DNA of 64,000 bases from Rothia nasimurium (GTDB lineage: Bacteria > Actinomycetota > Actinomycetes > Actinomycetales > Micrococcaceae). Within the stretch, counting starts at the first letter, position 1; every line of letters starts with the position of its first letter. The notes beneath the pieces are model-generated. The model was not told the origin of the DNA. It ran no database searches and saw only the letters and a list, made by a program, of their open reading frames with translations. Shown here in pieces: positions 8,563 through 16,863 of the stretch. The translations under genes and the position numbers were made by a program. Location: the NCBI RefSeq assembly GCF_928382285.1, contig NZ_CAKMSS010000003.1, positions 186,001 to 250,000 on the forward strand, in the 5' to 3' direction.

Positions 8563-8568
8563 AGTCTA
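8563..8568 (-). promoter_or_regulatory. -10 hexamer of leaderless promoter, PPOX gene
   Basis: TAGACT, then six bases (GGGGCC), then ATG at 8556. The first three bases are the TAG stop codon of the methyltransferase gene. Confidence 0.6.
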
Positions 8569-10209
8569 GTCGCCCTGGTCAATCCGCAAAAAGCCCTTTT
8601 CGAGCAGTTCGCGCATGTTACTGATTAATACGTGTCTGGGTTCTTCGGTCTCCCAGCCCAGCAGGGCAGCTAGGGCACCGACGATTTGGCCGGCGGTCAG
8701 TTCCCCGTCGCAGGCGGAGACGAAGCCGGAGGTCTCTGTGGTTTCTAGGATGGTGCGGCGCAGCCCGGCACCTGCGCGCAACAGAATCACGGAGGGGTGC
8801 TCGGAGCCGGGGGTGGCGTGGCGTTCTTCGGTCACGTCCCCGGCAACGACCAGGTGCTTCTCTAGCAGCTCGGCATCGCTCAAGGCCGTGACCTGATCAA
8901 AGTGCTCCACCGCCTCGGTGATGAAGGGGGCGATGGGCTGCTGGATGGGGTAGGTGATCTCTTCGAAACGGTGCAGGCGCTCCCCTGCGGACGCCGGGTT
9001 CGGCTTACGCAGCCAAATCATGCCAAACCCGATGGAGCCCACCCCGCGGGAGGCGAAGTCGCGCAGGTAGGCGGTGTAGGCGGCTTCAAAGTGGGCGGGA
9101 TCGCGGTTTTCGCTGGCGTCGCGCAGCCAGGTTTCGGCGTACTGTTCTGGTTCAAGTACCTCGCGCTGGATAAACCAGGCTTCGGTCTCCTCCCCTACCC
9201 AGGCGCGGGGGCGGTCTGCCCAGTCGACGGGGCCGTCCTGCCCGTCAACGGGGATTTCCCAGTTACCCAGCATCTGGGCGCGCCCGCCGGGGGCGAGAAC
9301 GGTGGGTAGTTGCTGCACCAGGGTTGAGACGATACCGTCCCCTGCCATGCCGCCGTCGCGGTAGGTGAACTGGTCTTCGGGGCTCTCGTGGTCGCTGCGC
9401 GGGGTGATAACAAAGGGCGGGTTAGACACCACCAGGTCGAAGGTTTCACCGGCGACCGGTTCAAGCAGGGAACCCAAGCGCAGGCTCACACGCTCTTCGA
9501 GGTTGGTCGCATCAAGGTTCAGGGCGGACGCGTTGAGCAGCAGGTTGAAGCGGGTAAAGGCCAGGGCGCGCTCGGAAATATCGGTAGCGGTCACGTGGCG
9601 GGTGTGGGCCAGCAGGTGGAAGACCTGGATGCCGCATCCGGTGCCCAGATCGAGGGCCCGGTCTACGGGGGTTCGCTCGGTGAGCTGGGCCAGGGTAAGG
9701 GAGGCATGGCCGATACCCAGCACGTGGTCCTTACGCAGGACGCCGGGGCGCTGGTGGGCGCCCAAGTCGCTGGCCACAAAGAGTTCGGTTCCGTCGTCTG
9801 CGGCGTGCGGCCGCAGGTCTACGGCAGCCTGTACCAGGCCGTCCTCGGTGGGCTCCGCCAGCCCCAGATCCAGCAGCAGGTCAAGGCCACCTGTCCCCAG
9901 GGCGTCCTCAAGGTCCTGGATGGGCACGGCGGTGCCAAAGAGGAAGAAGCGCACCAGCTGGGCCAGGTTCCGCTGGGCGGTGGTAAAGGTTTCTGATGTG
10001 GCCTCCTGCCCCAGAATCTGGCTCACCCGGTAAAGGCCGGGCACCACCTGGTCGCGGGTCATGGCCTCAAAAGCGCGGGCCCCCAGCAGCTCCTCGATAC
10101 CGTCGTAGGTGTAGTTGAGCTCGGTCAGGGCAGCGTGCAGACGGGTGAGGGCGGCAGTATCGGCGCTAACGGGGGCACCGGGAACACGAGAAAAAGCAGA
10201 AGTCATCAC
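8566..10209 (-). CDS. Class I SAM-dependent methyltransferase with N-terminal extension
   Basis: A 547-residue protein with a central methyltransferase-small domain: AdoMet loop ALDLGTGCGIQ near 200 and the NPPF catalytic-type motif in LVVSNPPFVI near 265, which marks N-methyltransferases acting on planar amino groups (glutamine side chain, adenine or guanine). The N-terminal 170 residues look like a winged-helix-rich module and the C-terminal 150 residues are unassigned. It belongs to an actinobacterial family without a firm substrate. The start could be GTG at 10209 (TTAAAT lies 7 bases upstream, suggesting a leaderless start) or the adjacent ATG at 10206. Confidence 0.85.
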   Translation of the reverse strand: MMTSAFSRVPGAPVSADTAALTRLHAALTELNYTYDGIEELLGARAFEAMTRDQVVPGLYRVSQILGQEATSETFTTAQRNLAQLVRFFLFGTAVPIQDLEDALGTGGLDLLLDLGLAEPTEDGLVQAAVDLRPHAADDGTELFVASDLGAHQRPGVLRKDHVLGIGHASLTLAQLTERTPVDRALDLGTGCGIQVFHLLAHTRHVTATDISERALAFTRFNLLLNASALNLDATNLEERVSLRLGSLLEPVAGETFDLVVSNPPFVITPRSDHESPEDQFTYRDGGMAGDGIVSTLVQQLPTVLAPGGRAQMLGNWEIPVDGQDGPVDWADRPRAWVGEETEAWFIQREVLEPEQYAETWLRDASENRDPAHFEAAYTAYLRDFASRGVGSIGFGMIWLRKPNPASAGERLHRFEEITYPIQQPIAPFITEAVEHFDQVTALSDAELLEKHLVVAGDVTEERHATPGSEHPSVILLRAGAGLRRTILETTETSGFVSACDGELTAGQIVGALAALLGWETEEPRHVLISNMRELLEKGFLRIDQGD

Positions 10210-10234
10210 GCTCTCTATTTAACCGTATGAGCGG

Positions 10235-10240
10235 TACGGT
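10235..10240 (+). promoter_or_regulatory. -10 hexamer of leaderless promoter, thiamine-binding protein gene
   Basis: TACGGT, six bases, then ATG at 10247. The divergent methyltransferase start is only 37 bp away, so two promoters share this short gap. Confidence 0.5.
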
Positions 10241-10246
10241 AGAGAC

Positions 10247-10564
10247 ATGTTATTTGCATTCTCTGTAGCCCCCACTGGCGGCGGCGACCCGTCCGGGTCC
10301 GTGCACGACGCCGTTGCAGAAGCCGTCCAGATCGTCCGCGATTCGGGCCTGCCCCACCGCACCGACGCCATGTTTACCACCATCGAAGGTGACTGGGATG
10401 AGTGCATGGCCGTCATCAAAGCCGCCACCGAAGCCGTTGGAAAGTACGGCAACAGGGTCTCCCTCGTGCTCAAAGCCGACATTCGCCCAGGTCACGACTC
10501 AGGAGAACTCACCGGCAAACTCGACCGCCTCGAAGAAGCCATCGCCCGCAGAGCTGAGGGCTAG
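10247..10564 (+). CDS. Thiamine-binding protein, UPF0045/MTH1187-YkoF family
   Basis: A 105-residue ferredoxin-like fold protein of the MTH1187/YkoF group, whose members bind thiamine or hydroxymethylpyrimidine. Family features: MLFAFSVAPTGG at the first strand, SGLPHRTDAMFTTIEGDWDECMAVIKAA in the middle and RVSLVLKADIRPG near the C-terminus. No thiamine ABC genes are adjacent. The start codon is 6 bases after TACGGT with no Shine-Dalgarno site, so translation is probably leaderless. Its TAG stop shares one base with the GTG start of the next gene. Confidence 0.88.
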   Translation: MLFAFSVAPTGGGDPSGSVHDAVAEAVQIVRDSGLPHRTDAMFTTIEGDWDECMAVIKAATEAVGKYGNRVSLVLKADIRPGHDSGELTGKLDRLEEAIARRAEG

Positions 10565-11004
10565 TGCGCATCTGGTCTGTTCATCCCTCCCTGCTCGACG
10601 CTAAGGGGCTAGTGGCCTGCTGGCGTGAGACCCTGCTTGCCCAGAAAGTGCTCCAGGGGCTCACCCAGGGCTACACCAACCACCCCCAGCTCGACCGTTT
10701 CAAAGCCTCTAGTGACCCCCTGGCCTACATCTGCACCTACCTGCACGGGCTGGCTGATGAGGCTGATAGACGGGGCTATAACTTCAACCGCAGTTTGCTG
10801 GTGCTCCCTGCTCAACCTGAGTTGTCACCGCTACCGGTTACCGACGGCCAGTTAGACTACGAAATCTCATTTTTGGCAGAAAAAGTAAAAGCCCGCTCCC
10901 CACAGTGGTATGACCAGCATTTTTCCACGTCACCCACTAAAGTCACCCACCCGCTCTTCACCATCGTCCCCGGCCCCATCGAAAACTGGGAAAAGGTTAA
11001 ATAG
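10564..11004 (+). CDS. Pyrimidine dimer DNA glycosylase/endonuclease V family protein
   Basis: A 146-residue protein of the Pyr_excise family, related to T4 endonuclease V, which cuts the glycosyl bond at UV-induced pyrimidine dimers. Typical segments are MRIWSVHPSLLDAKGLVACWRE, LLAQKVLQGLTQGYTNHPQLDRFK and YLHGLADEADRRGYNFNRSLL. The start is GTG at 10564, overlapping the preceding stop by one base. It is co-transcribed with the thiamine-binding protein; no functional tie between the two is evident. Confidence 0.85.
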   Translation: MRIWSVHPSLLDAKGLVACWRETLLAQKVLQGLTQGYTNHPQLDRFKASSDPLAYICTYLHGLADEADRRGYNFNRSLLVLPAQPELSPLPVTDGQLDYEISFLAEKVKARSPQWYDQHFSTSPTKVTHPLFTIVPGPIENWEKVK

Positions 11005-11012
11005 TAATCAAG

Positions 11013-11042
11013 GTGATTTTTTCTAGAGGTCTGGGTTATATT
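11013..11042 (+). promoter_or_regulatory. Leaderless promoter of the 46-residue protein
   Basis: A TATATT -10 at 11037-11042 lies six bases before ATG 11049. GTGATT at 11013-11018 could be the -35, with an 18-bp spacer. Confidence 0.6.
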
Positions 11043-11048
11043 TACCTT

Positions 11049-11189
11049 ATGGCAAATGCAGAAAAAATTGCCGAACTGGAAAAGTCCATCGCTGACTGGA
11101 AGGAAAAGGCCGCTAACGGTGGCCCCGACTTCATCGCAGAGATTATCGAGAAGCTTGAGGCCGAACTGGCTGTAGAGCAGAACTCCTAA
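11049..11189 (+). CDS. Small helical protein, 46 residues, unknown
   Basis: A short gene between the glycosylase and GyrI-like genes. It encodes 46 residues starting MANAEKIAELEKSIADWKE and ending in AVEQNS. It is acidic, rich in Glu, Ala, Lys and Ile, and reads as two amphipathic helices separated by NGGPDF, a helical-hairpin pattern. It has its own TATATT promoter six bases upstream of ATG (leaderless) and a strong terminator at 11265-11304, so it is a stand-alone unit. I do not recognise a family, and no function is proposed. Confidence 0.75.
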   Translation: MANAEKIAELEKSIADWKEKAANGGPDFIAEIIEKLEAELAVEQNS

Positions 11190-11264
11190 AGATTTTTCCC
11201 TTCGGTATTACCACACCAGTTCAACCGTTATCCAGGGGCGCGCAAGCGCACATACTTTAGAGAG

Positions 11265-11304
11265 AAATACCTCCCGCATATCGCACTGCGGGAGGTATTT
11301 TATT
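11265..11304. terminator. Bidirectional terminator
   Basis: AAATACCTCCCGCA (11265-11278) pairs with TGCGGGAGGTATTT (11287-11300), with T-rich flanks on both strands. It serves the small gene and the converging GyrI-like gene. Confidence 0.85.
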
Positions 11305-11310
11305 GTTTCT

Positions 11311-11844
11311 TTAAGCGGCCTGCGGACTCGTTACAGCCTGCCAGAGATACATACGGTAGTTCTCGTCGGTGATTTCACCGGGCCCGTACACTTCTAGGCA
11401 GACGCCGGTAGGCTCCAACCCCTTCGAGGGGATAAAGGTACTGGCCAGGTGGTTGAAGCCCGCCTTAATATGGGCAGGGGGGACGCCCGGGGTAATGGCG
11501 CCCTGCACCAGGACGGTAGCGTACATAGCAGCCGGTACCATCACACCGGTCAGCCCCAGGGCTGCGACGTCCTTAATACCGCCGGGCACAATGAAACCCG
11601 CCGTGTAGGTAAAACCGGTATCGTCGGCGTCCGGCATGACGACGCCCACCTTCTGCAGCTTTTCTACCGCAGCCAGGCGCTGGGCGGCCAGGGCGCCCCC
11701 TCCCGACTCAAGCGTGCTGTAGAGGCGCTCCCACCAGGAGCCGAAGTCGCTCTCTTCGGTCGCAGGGTCGGTGACGCCGGCGACCATGAAGGTGCCGTAC
11801 TCGATCAGAGCTGTCTCGTAAGCCGGGGTTTTCTGCTCACTCAT
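11311..11844 (-). CDS. GyrI-like/AraC-effector-binding-type domain protein
   Basis: A 177-residue soluble protein, [23 protein letters not shown] at the start. The pattern of an early ...FMVAG strand, a central [13 protein letters not shown] turn, [21 protein letters not shown] and a closing [23 protein letters not shown] strand fits the GyrI/SOUL ligand-binding fold found in stand-alone effector-binding proteins. Ligand unknown. The ATG at 11844 overlaps the trhO stop as ATGA, so the pair is translationally coupled; longer in-frame starts inside trhO are rejected. The fold call is by pattern only. Confidence 0.7.
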   Translation of the reverse strand: MSEQKTPAYETALIEYGTFMVAGVTDPATEESDFGSWWERLYSTLESGGGALAAQRLAAVEKLQKVGVVMPDADDTGFTYTAGFIVPGGIKDVAALGLTGVMVPAAMYATVLVQGAITPGVPPAHIKAGFNHLASTFIPSKGLEPTGVCLEVYGPGEITDENYRMYLWQAVTSPQAA

Positions 11845-12725
11845 GCTGACGCTGCCGCAGCCTCGCGCTCGGCCTCTGCTTTGGCCTGGCAGTCGGGGCA
11901 CAGGAGCACCAGGTCACGCACCCCGTCCACATCGAGGTTGACGAAAGTGTTTGCCTTAGCGCCGCAGTGTTCGCACTCGCCGATTGTGACGGTGTCGGGT
12001 GAGAAGTTCATGTGCTGGCGCTTGTCGAAGATGTAGAGTGAACCCTCCCAGAGGCCGGAGTCGCCGTACTTTTCGCCGTAGCGCACGATGCCGCCGTCAA
12101 TCTGGTAAATCTCTTTGAAGCCGCGGTTTTTCATCAGTGCCGAAAGAATTTCGCAGCGGATACCGCCGGTGCAGTAGGTGATGACGGGCTTGTCTTTGAG
12201 GTCATCGTACTTGCCCGATTCGATCTCTTGAATGAAATCGTGGGTGGTGCGCACATCGGGCACAATAGCGTTCTTGAACTTGCCGATTTTTGCTTCGAAG
12301 GCATTGCGGCCGTCGAAGAAGACGACCTCGTCGCCGCGTTCTTCAACCAGCTTGTTGACTTCTTCGGGCTTCAGGTGCACGCCGCCGCCCACCACACCGT
12401 TTTCATCGACGATGAGTTCATCGGGGGTACCGAAGGCGACAATCTCGTCGCGGGCCTTTACCGAAAGGCGGGGGAAGTCGCTAGCGCTACCGTCAGACCA
12501 CTTGAGTTCAAGCTTCTCGAAGCCCGGGTACTGGCGGGTAGTCTTACCGTACTGTTTCAGGGCGTTGATGTCGCCGCCCAAGGTACCGTTGATGCCGTGC
12601 TTAGAGATCAGGATGCGGCCGGTCAGGCCCAGCTTCTCACAGAGAGCACGCTGCCACAGCATCACGGCCTTGGGGTCGGTCACAGGGGCAAAGCAGTAGT
12701 AGAGGATAATTTTTTCTTGAGACAC
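11841..12725 (-). CDS. trhO: tRNA uridine(34) hydroxylase, rhodanese family
   Basis: TrhO (YceA) uses O2 to hydroxylate U34 of certain tRNAs to 5-hydroxyuridine. It has 294 residues: an N-terminal acylphosphatase-like domain ([28 protein letters not shown]), a rhodanese domain with the active cysteine in [10 protein letters not shown], and a C-terminal cysteine pair set (ECEHCGAK and CPDCQAK) that looks like a zinc ribbon. The start is GTG at 12725, six bases after TAAAAT, so the transcript is probably leaderless. It is coupled to the GyrI-like gene. Confidence 0.93.
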   Translation of the reverse strand: MSQEKIILYYCFAPVTDPKAVMLWQRALCEKLGLTGRILISKHGINGTLGGDINALKQYGKTTRQYPGFEKLELKWSDGSASDFPRLSVKARDEIVAFGTPDELIVDENGVVGGGVHLKPEEVNKLVEERGDEVVFFDGRNAFEAKIGKFKNAIVPDVRTTHDFIQEIESGKYDDLKDKPVITYCTGGIRCEILSALMKNRGFKEIYQIDGGIVRYGEKYGDSGLWEGSLYIFDKRQHMNFSPDTVTIGECEHCGAKANTFVNLDVDGVRDLVLLCPDCQAKAEAEREAAAASA

Positions 12726-12731
12726 ACCCCT

Positions 12732-12737
12732 ATTTTA
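12732..12737 (-). promoter_or_regulatory. -10 hexamer of leaderless promoter, trhO
   Basis: TAAAAT, six bases (AGGGGT), then GTG at 12725. Confidence 0.6.
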
Positions 12738-12774
12738 GACCTTATGCCCCTCGGTGGGGCGGCGACTGGCGCTC

Positions 12775-13215
12775 CTAGCCCAGGCGGAAGCGGCGCCCGG
12801 TCATTTTCTGCGGGGTCAGCTCCACAAACTCCAGCTTCTCGGTATCGAGCCAGGGCTCAAGGTTGAGCTTGCCAACGTAGTCAATGTCGCGGGTCTCCGT
12901 CAGCAGGCGGGCTGTGGCAAAGACATTGACCGAGTAGGCGTGGTTGCCTTCGGCCCGGTCGAACTGCACGGTTACTTTCTCGTTCATCAAAAGCTGGGTG
13001 AGCTTACTACCGGAGGCAGTTCGGAAGAAGATGCGAACCCCGTCGGTCACAATGTTGAGCGGGGTGATGTGCACGTAGCCGTCCTCGCCTATCGTACCCA
13101 GACGGGCAAACCGCGTGCCCTCAATCAGCTCCCAAATCTGCTCTTCGGTGAGGACCGTGACCACAGGCTCCTGCTCGGTGGTCTTCTTACCCTGAATGTT
13201 CATTGGAATACTCAT
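12775..13215 (-). CDS. PPOX-fold flavoprotein (pyridoxamine 5'-phosphate oxidase family)
   Basis: A 146-residue split-barrel flavoprotein, paralogous to the one at 8137-8556: TRFARLGTIGEDGYVHITPLNIVTDGVRIFFRTASGSKL lines up with the same block there, including FRTA.G.KL. It would bind FMN or F420; its substrate is unknown. The start MSIPMNIQ at 13215 is supported by GATAAT seven bases upstream with GTGACC 17 bp further, giving a leaderless transcript; ATG 13224 (after AAGGGG) and 13203 are alternatives. It is divergent from the helicase gene. Confidence 0.82.
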   Translation of the reverse strand: MSIPMNIQGKKTTEQEPVVTVLTEEQIWELIEGTRFARLGTIGEDGYVHITPLNIVTDGVRIFFRTASGSKLTQLLMNEKVTVQFDRAEGNHAYSVNVFATARLLTETRDIDYVGKLNLEPWLDTEKLEFVELTPQKMTGRRFRLG

Positions 13216-13222
13216 ACAGCCC

Positions 13223-13251
13223 ATTATCCCACCCCTTATAGTGCAGGTCAC
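13223..13251 (-). promoter_or_regulatory. Promoter of the PPOX gene
   Basis: -35 GTGACC at 13246-13251, 17-bp spacer, -10 GATAAT at 13223-13228, seven bases before ATG 13215. Confidence 0.6.
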
Positions 13252-13278
13252 AGATAACGGGGGCAGAAAGAGCAAATA

Positions 13279-13306
13279 TTTACGCGCGCTCTCGCGGTGC
13301 CATAAT
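13279..13306 (+). promoter_or_regulatory. Leaderless promoter of the helicase gene
   Basis: -35 TTTACG at 13279-13284, 16-bp spacer, -10 CATAAT at 13301-13306, six bases before GTG 13313. Confidence 0.65.
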
Positions 13307-13312
13307 AGACGG

Positions 13313-15967
13313 GTGCCTACAGATGCCCTTCCCTCGCGCTCACACCCAGCCGGAGCCCCGTCCACTCGCGCTCCCCAGCCCGGTGAGCTGGCCGTGGTGC
13401 TCGACCAGCTGGGGCTGGCGTCCTTACCTGAGCAGGTCACCCATGTGCGCACCCTGCCTGCCCGGCGCGCAGAAACTGCCCCCTGGCCGTCCTGGGCCCA
13501 CCCGCGGGTGGTCGAGGCCTACCAGAACCTAGGGGTCGCCGAGCCCTATCTACACCAGGTGCAGGCGGCAACGGCCGCGCACGAGTCCCCCGGCAACCGG
13601 CACGTCATTCTGGCAACGGGAACCGCCTCGGGCAAGTCCCTGGCCTACCAGCTACCCGCCCTTGACGCTATCTACCGGGGCGAATTCGAGGCCCAGGCTA
13701 GCGGCTTTGATTCTGGGCGGGCAACGGCCCTCTACCTCTCCCCCACCAAGGCCCTGGCGGCAGACCAGCTGGCCTCCCTACGCAACTTAGGACTTCCCAG
13801 GCTCGTGGCTGAGAGCTACGACGGCGACACCCCGCAGGCCGACCGCCGCTTTATTCGCGAGCGCGCCAACTTCATTCTGGCCAACCCGGATATGCTGCAC
13901 CACGCTATCTTGCCCAACCATGCCCGCTGGGCTGGGTTTTTGCGCAAGCTCAAGTATGTGATTGTGGATGAGGCCCACGGCTACCGGGGCGTCTTTGGGG
14001 CCCATGTTTCTCTGCTGATGAGGCGCTTGCGACGGGTATGCCGCTACTACGGTGCTACCCCGGTGTTTATCGGGGCATCTGCTACCAGCGCGGACCCTGC
14101 TGAGTCTTTTGCCCGGCTGATTGGGTCGCGGCCCACTGCGGTTACTGCGGTAACTGAGAGTACCGCTCCGCGCGGTGCTACCCATGTACTGCTGTGGGAG
14201 CCGGAGTTTACCGATGCGGCTGCGGTCAATGACAAGCTTTCTGCCCACGCCAACGGGGTGAGTGTTCGGCCCGGCGCCCAGGGCAATGGCGCGGGTGAGA
14301 ACGGGGCGCCGGTGCGTAAGTCGGTCATTACCCAGAGCGCTGAGATGCTCACTGACCTGGTGGTGAACCGTACCCGCACGATTTCCTTTATTAAGTCCCG
14401 TCGCGGGGCTGAAGCTATCGCGCAGACCGCTGGCCGCTATCTCGATGAGGTTGAGCCCGGCCTTTCTGCCCGTATCGCAGCCTACCGGGCGGGCTACCTG
14501 CCCGAGGAGCGGCGGGCCCTTGAGGCCAGCCTGCGCCGGGGTGAGATTCTGGGCGTAGCCTCGACCAACGCCCTGGAGCTGGGTATTGATATTGCGGGGC
14601 TGGATGCCGTACTGGTGGGCGGGTGGCCGGGGACGCGGGCGTCCTTCTACCAGCAGATAGGGCGAGCGGGCAGGGCAGGGCAGGACGCTTTTGCCGTCCT
14701 GATTGCCAGCGAAGACCCCCTCGATACCTACCTGGTGCACCACCCCGAAGATATTTTTGACCGGCCGGTTGAAAAAACCGTTTTCGACCCTGAGAACCCC
14801 TATGTGCTTAGCCCGCATCTGTGTGCTGCGGCAGCTGAGATTCCCCTGCGCCGGGAGGAGCTCATGGTCTTTGGGCGCACCACCGAGGCGCTGTTGAGCC
14901 GCCTGGTGGAGCAGGGCTACCTGCGGCAGCGGGCCACCGGCTGGTTCTGGACCCACCCCGAGTCTGCCAGTGACTTTGTGAACCTGCGCGGGGGTGGTTC
15001 TCCCCTGCAGATTATTGACTGTGAAACGGGTGCCGTGATTGGCAGTATGGACGACGGCCACGCCCACTCCCAGGGGCACCCCGGCGCTATTTACACTCAC
15101 CAAGGCAAGACCTATGTGGTGGAAGACCTTGATGAGGACAACAAGGTTATTGCGGTCTCGGCAGTGAGCCCCGATTATTACACCCAGTCCCGTGATATCA
15201 CCGAAGTGACCGTACTGGGTGCTGAAGAAACGCAGCAGCAGGGGCAGGTGTCGTTGAACTACGGCAGGGTGCGGGTTCGTTCCCAGGTGGTGGGCTACCA
15301 GCGGAAGTCCCTGGTGGGCCAACAGGTTCTGGGTGATGAGCCGCTTGACCTTGCCCCGCAAGAGCTTCAGACCAGGGCTATCTGGTGGGCTATGCCCGCT
15401 ACCCTGTTGCACGCTGCTGGGATTCATGAGCGGGATATCCCCGGAGCCCTGCATGCCGCTGAGCACGCCGCTATCGGTCTGCTCCCCCTGGTAGCCACCT
15501 GCGACCGGTGGGACATCGGTGGTTTATCGACCGCCTTTCATATCGATACCGAACAGCCCACGATTTTCGTCTACGACGGCCACCCTGGCGGAGCTGGCTT
15601 TGCCGAACGGGGCTTTGAGCAGGTGGGTCACTGGCTGCGGGCCACTCTCGATACGATTTTGGCCTGCGAGTGCGAGCTGGGCTGCCCCTCGTGTGTGCAG
15701 TCCCCCAAGTGCGGTAACCGGAACGAGCCCCTGCATAAGGCGGGCGCCGCACGGCTTTTAGCTGCCCTGCTCGTTGAGGCCGATGAACTCACCGATGAAG
15801 AGCGCAGAAAACTGCTCAAGCCTTTAGGCCCGGCGGCTGAAAGCTCGGTAGCTGGGGAAACAGGAGCTGAGAGTTACACGGTGGGGCACCGGGTGGAGGT
15901 AGAAGCCGCCCCGGTGGATGTAGCTGAGTCTTTGACCGGCTTCGCCGCTGCCGACGACCCCTTCTAG
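13313..15967 (+). CDS. DEAD/DEAH-box helicase with C-terminal DUF1998 zinc-binding domain
   Basis: An 884-residue superfamily 2 helicase like M. tuberculosis Rv3649 and B. subtilis MrfA (YprA), an actor in DNA repair. Motif I is TGTASGKSLAYQ (about 105), motif II VDEAHGYRG (about 220), motif III GASATSADP, and motif VI QIGRAGRAGQD (about 450). The C-terminal cysteines in CECELGCPSCVQSPKC match the MrfA zinc-binding domain. The start is GTG 13313, six bases after CATAAT (leaderless); the open frame continues upstream to 13196 but that part runs through the divergent promoter and is not conserved-looking. Confidence 0.93.
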   Translation: MPTDALPSRSHPAGAPSTRAPQPGELAVVLDQLGLASLPEQVTHVRTLPARRAETAPWPSWAHPRVVEAYQNLGVAEPYLHQVQAATAAHESPGNRHVILATGTASGKSLAYQLPALDAIYRGEFEAQASGFDSGRATALYLSPTKALAADQLASLRNLGLPRLVAESYDGDTPQADRRFIRERANFILANPDMLHHAILPNHARWAGFLRKLKYVIVDEAHGYRGVFGAHVSLLMRRLRRVCRYYGATPVFIGASATSADPAESFARLIGSRPTAVTAVTESTAPRGATHVLLWEPEFTDAAAVNDKLSAHANGVSVRPGAQGNGAGENGAPVRKSVITQSAEMLTDLVVNRTRTISFIKSRRGAEAIAQTAGRYLDEVEPGLSARIAAYRAGYLPEERRALEASLRRGEILGVASTNALELGIDIAGLDAVLVGGWPGTRASFYQQIGRAGRAGQDAFAVLIASEDPLDTYLVHHPEDIFDRPVEKTVFDPENPYVLSPHLCAAAAEIPLRREELMVFGRTTEALLSRLVEQGYLRQRATGWFWTHPESASDFVNLRGGGSPLQIIDCETGAVIGSMDDGHAHSQGHPGAIYTHQGKTYVVEDLDEDNKVIAVSAVSPDYYTQSRDITEVTVLGAEETQQQGQVSLNYGRVRVRSQVVGYQRKSLVGQQVLGDEPLDLAPQELQTRAIWWAMPATLLHAAGIHERDIPGALHAAEHAAIGLLPLVATCDRWDIGGLSTAFHIDTEQPTIFVYDGHPGGAGFAERGFEQVGHWLRATLDTILACECELGCPSCVQSPKCGNRNEPLHKAGAARLLAALLVEADELTDEERRKLLKPLGPAAESSVAGETGAESYTVGHRVEVEAAPVDVAESLTGFAAADDPF

Positions 15968-16000
15968 CCTTGATATAGCGAGCGGGGCTAGCCTCGGTTA

Positions 16001-16372
16001 TCAGGAAACAGGCGGCCCAGCCCGGGATAGGCCCTCAGCGGGGCCAAGGAAAGCGAAGGGACCGGTAATATCGACGAGGGTGCGGACGTCCACCGTCCCG
16101 CCCAACCCGGCGGGCTGGCCGCAGCCACCCAACCGAGCCCCGTTAGAGTGGGCAACGTGCTCGGCGACCGCGCAGGGCTCCCCGGGAGCAAGGCCACGGG
16201 CTGCGTCCGCTGCGGCAAGGGCGGCTAGATCTGCTGCTGCCGCTGCCCGGTGCTGCGCGGTGATGACCCCAATGAGTCCGGCGCAGGTAGCCCCGAGAAT
16301 AAGAAGAGCGCAGACCAGGCCCACCGTGGCAACGGTGCCGCTTCCTCGTTCCCGCTCGACTTCGCGATTCAT
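16001..16372 (-). CDS. TadE/TadG-like Flp pilus-assembly protein (Rv3654c-like)
   Basis: A 123-residue secreted or membrane protein: a short basic N-terminus (NREVERERGSGTVATVG) followed by one membrane helix (LVCALLILGATCAGLIGVITA) and an alanine-rich stretch, then an extracellular tail containing two cysteines (EPCAVAEH, GGCGQ). The E-R-G-S-G-T-V pattern before the helix resembles type IV prepilin-like cleavage regions. It matches the last gene of the Flp cluster next to the helicase in mycobacteria (Rv3654c). The ATG overlaps the upstream tadE stop by four bases. Confidence 0.83.
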   Translation of the reverse strand: MNREVERERGSGTVATVGLVCALLILGATCAGLIGVITAQHRAAAAADLAALAAADAARGLAPGEPCAVAEHVAHSNGARLGGCGQPAGLGGTVDVRTLVDITGPFAFLGPAEGLSRAGPPVS

Positions 16373-16749
16373 GGGTCAGCGCTCCCGGTGGTAGCGCTGT
16401 ATTCGGTGAGGGCCCGGGCATCGGCGGTAAGCGTCCAGCCGCTGACCTTTCCCACAACTCCCGGAGCCTGCCTGCTCACCGTTACGACCGTCATGTCGTC
16501 ATCCTGAGCCAGGTTAACGGTAGCTGCGGGGTCTATCTCCTGCACGATGCGGGTTACGGTCTCGGCTGTTTCCCCACGGGCTGCTGCCCGGGCTCCCAGG
16601 CGAGCGCCCTCTTCCAGCTTGAGCTGTACGATACCGGTTGCAGCAGCTCCCAGCACCAGGGCCAGAACAAACACAAGGGCAGGGAGTATCACCGCAAACT
16701 CGGCAGTGCTTGACCCTCTCTCGTTTTCTGGTGCGACTAGGGTCTGCAC
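16369..16749 (-). CDS. tadE: TadE-family minor pilin
   Basis: A 126-residue pseudopilin-like protein. The N-terminal NERGSSTAEFAVILPALVFVLALVLGAAATGIVQLKLEEGARLGARAAARG is the TadE pattern: a cleavage region with the conserved Glu of TAEFA, one hydrophobic helix, then the ARLGARAAARG helix. The C-terminal part is an exported domain (about residues 60-126). The start is GTG 16749 with AAGGTGGTG upstream. A perfect 18-bp hairpin separates it from the major pilin gene. Confidence 0.87.
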   Translation of the reverse strand: MQTLVAPENERGSSTAEFAVILPALVFVLALVLGAAATGIVQLKLEEGARLGARAAARGETAETVTRIVQEIDPAATVNLAQDDDMTVVTVSRQAPGVVGKVSGWTLTADARALTEYSATTGSADP

Positions 16750-16813
16750 GGTATCACCACCTTATATAGTGCTGAGGGTTCCAGGGTTTTCAGGTATCGA
16801 TTACGGGATTTTC

Positions 16814-16855
16814 CTGTCTCTGTACCCGGGCGGTTTAGCCCGGGTACAGAGACAG
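16814..16855. promoter_or_regulatory. Perfect 18-bp hairpin between pilin and tadE genes
   Basis: Bases 16814-16831 pair perfectly with 16838-16855 around loop GGTTTA. It begins 9 bases after the pilin stop on the minus strand and has no T-run. It probably protects the 3' end of pilin mRNA or attenuates read-through into tadE. Confidence 0.7.
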
Positions 16856-16863
16856 AAGGCGGT

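Noticed and set aside
13787-15466. 559-codon open frame on the - strand inside the helicase gene
   Set aside because: Antisense shadow of a conserved helicase with all motifs on the + strand; low-complexity translation.
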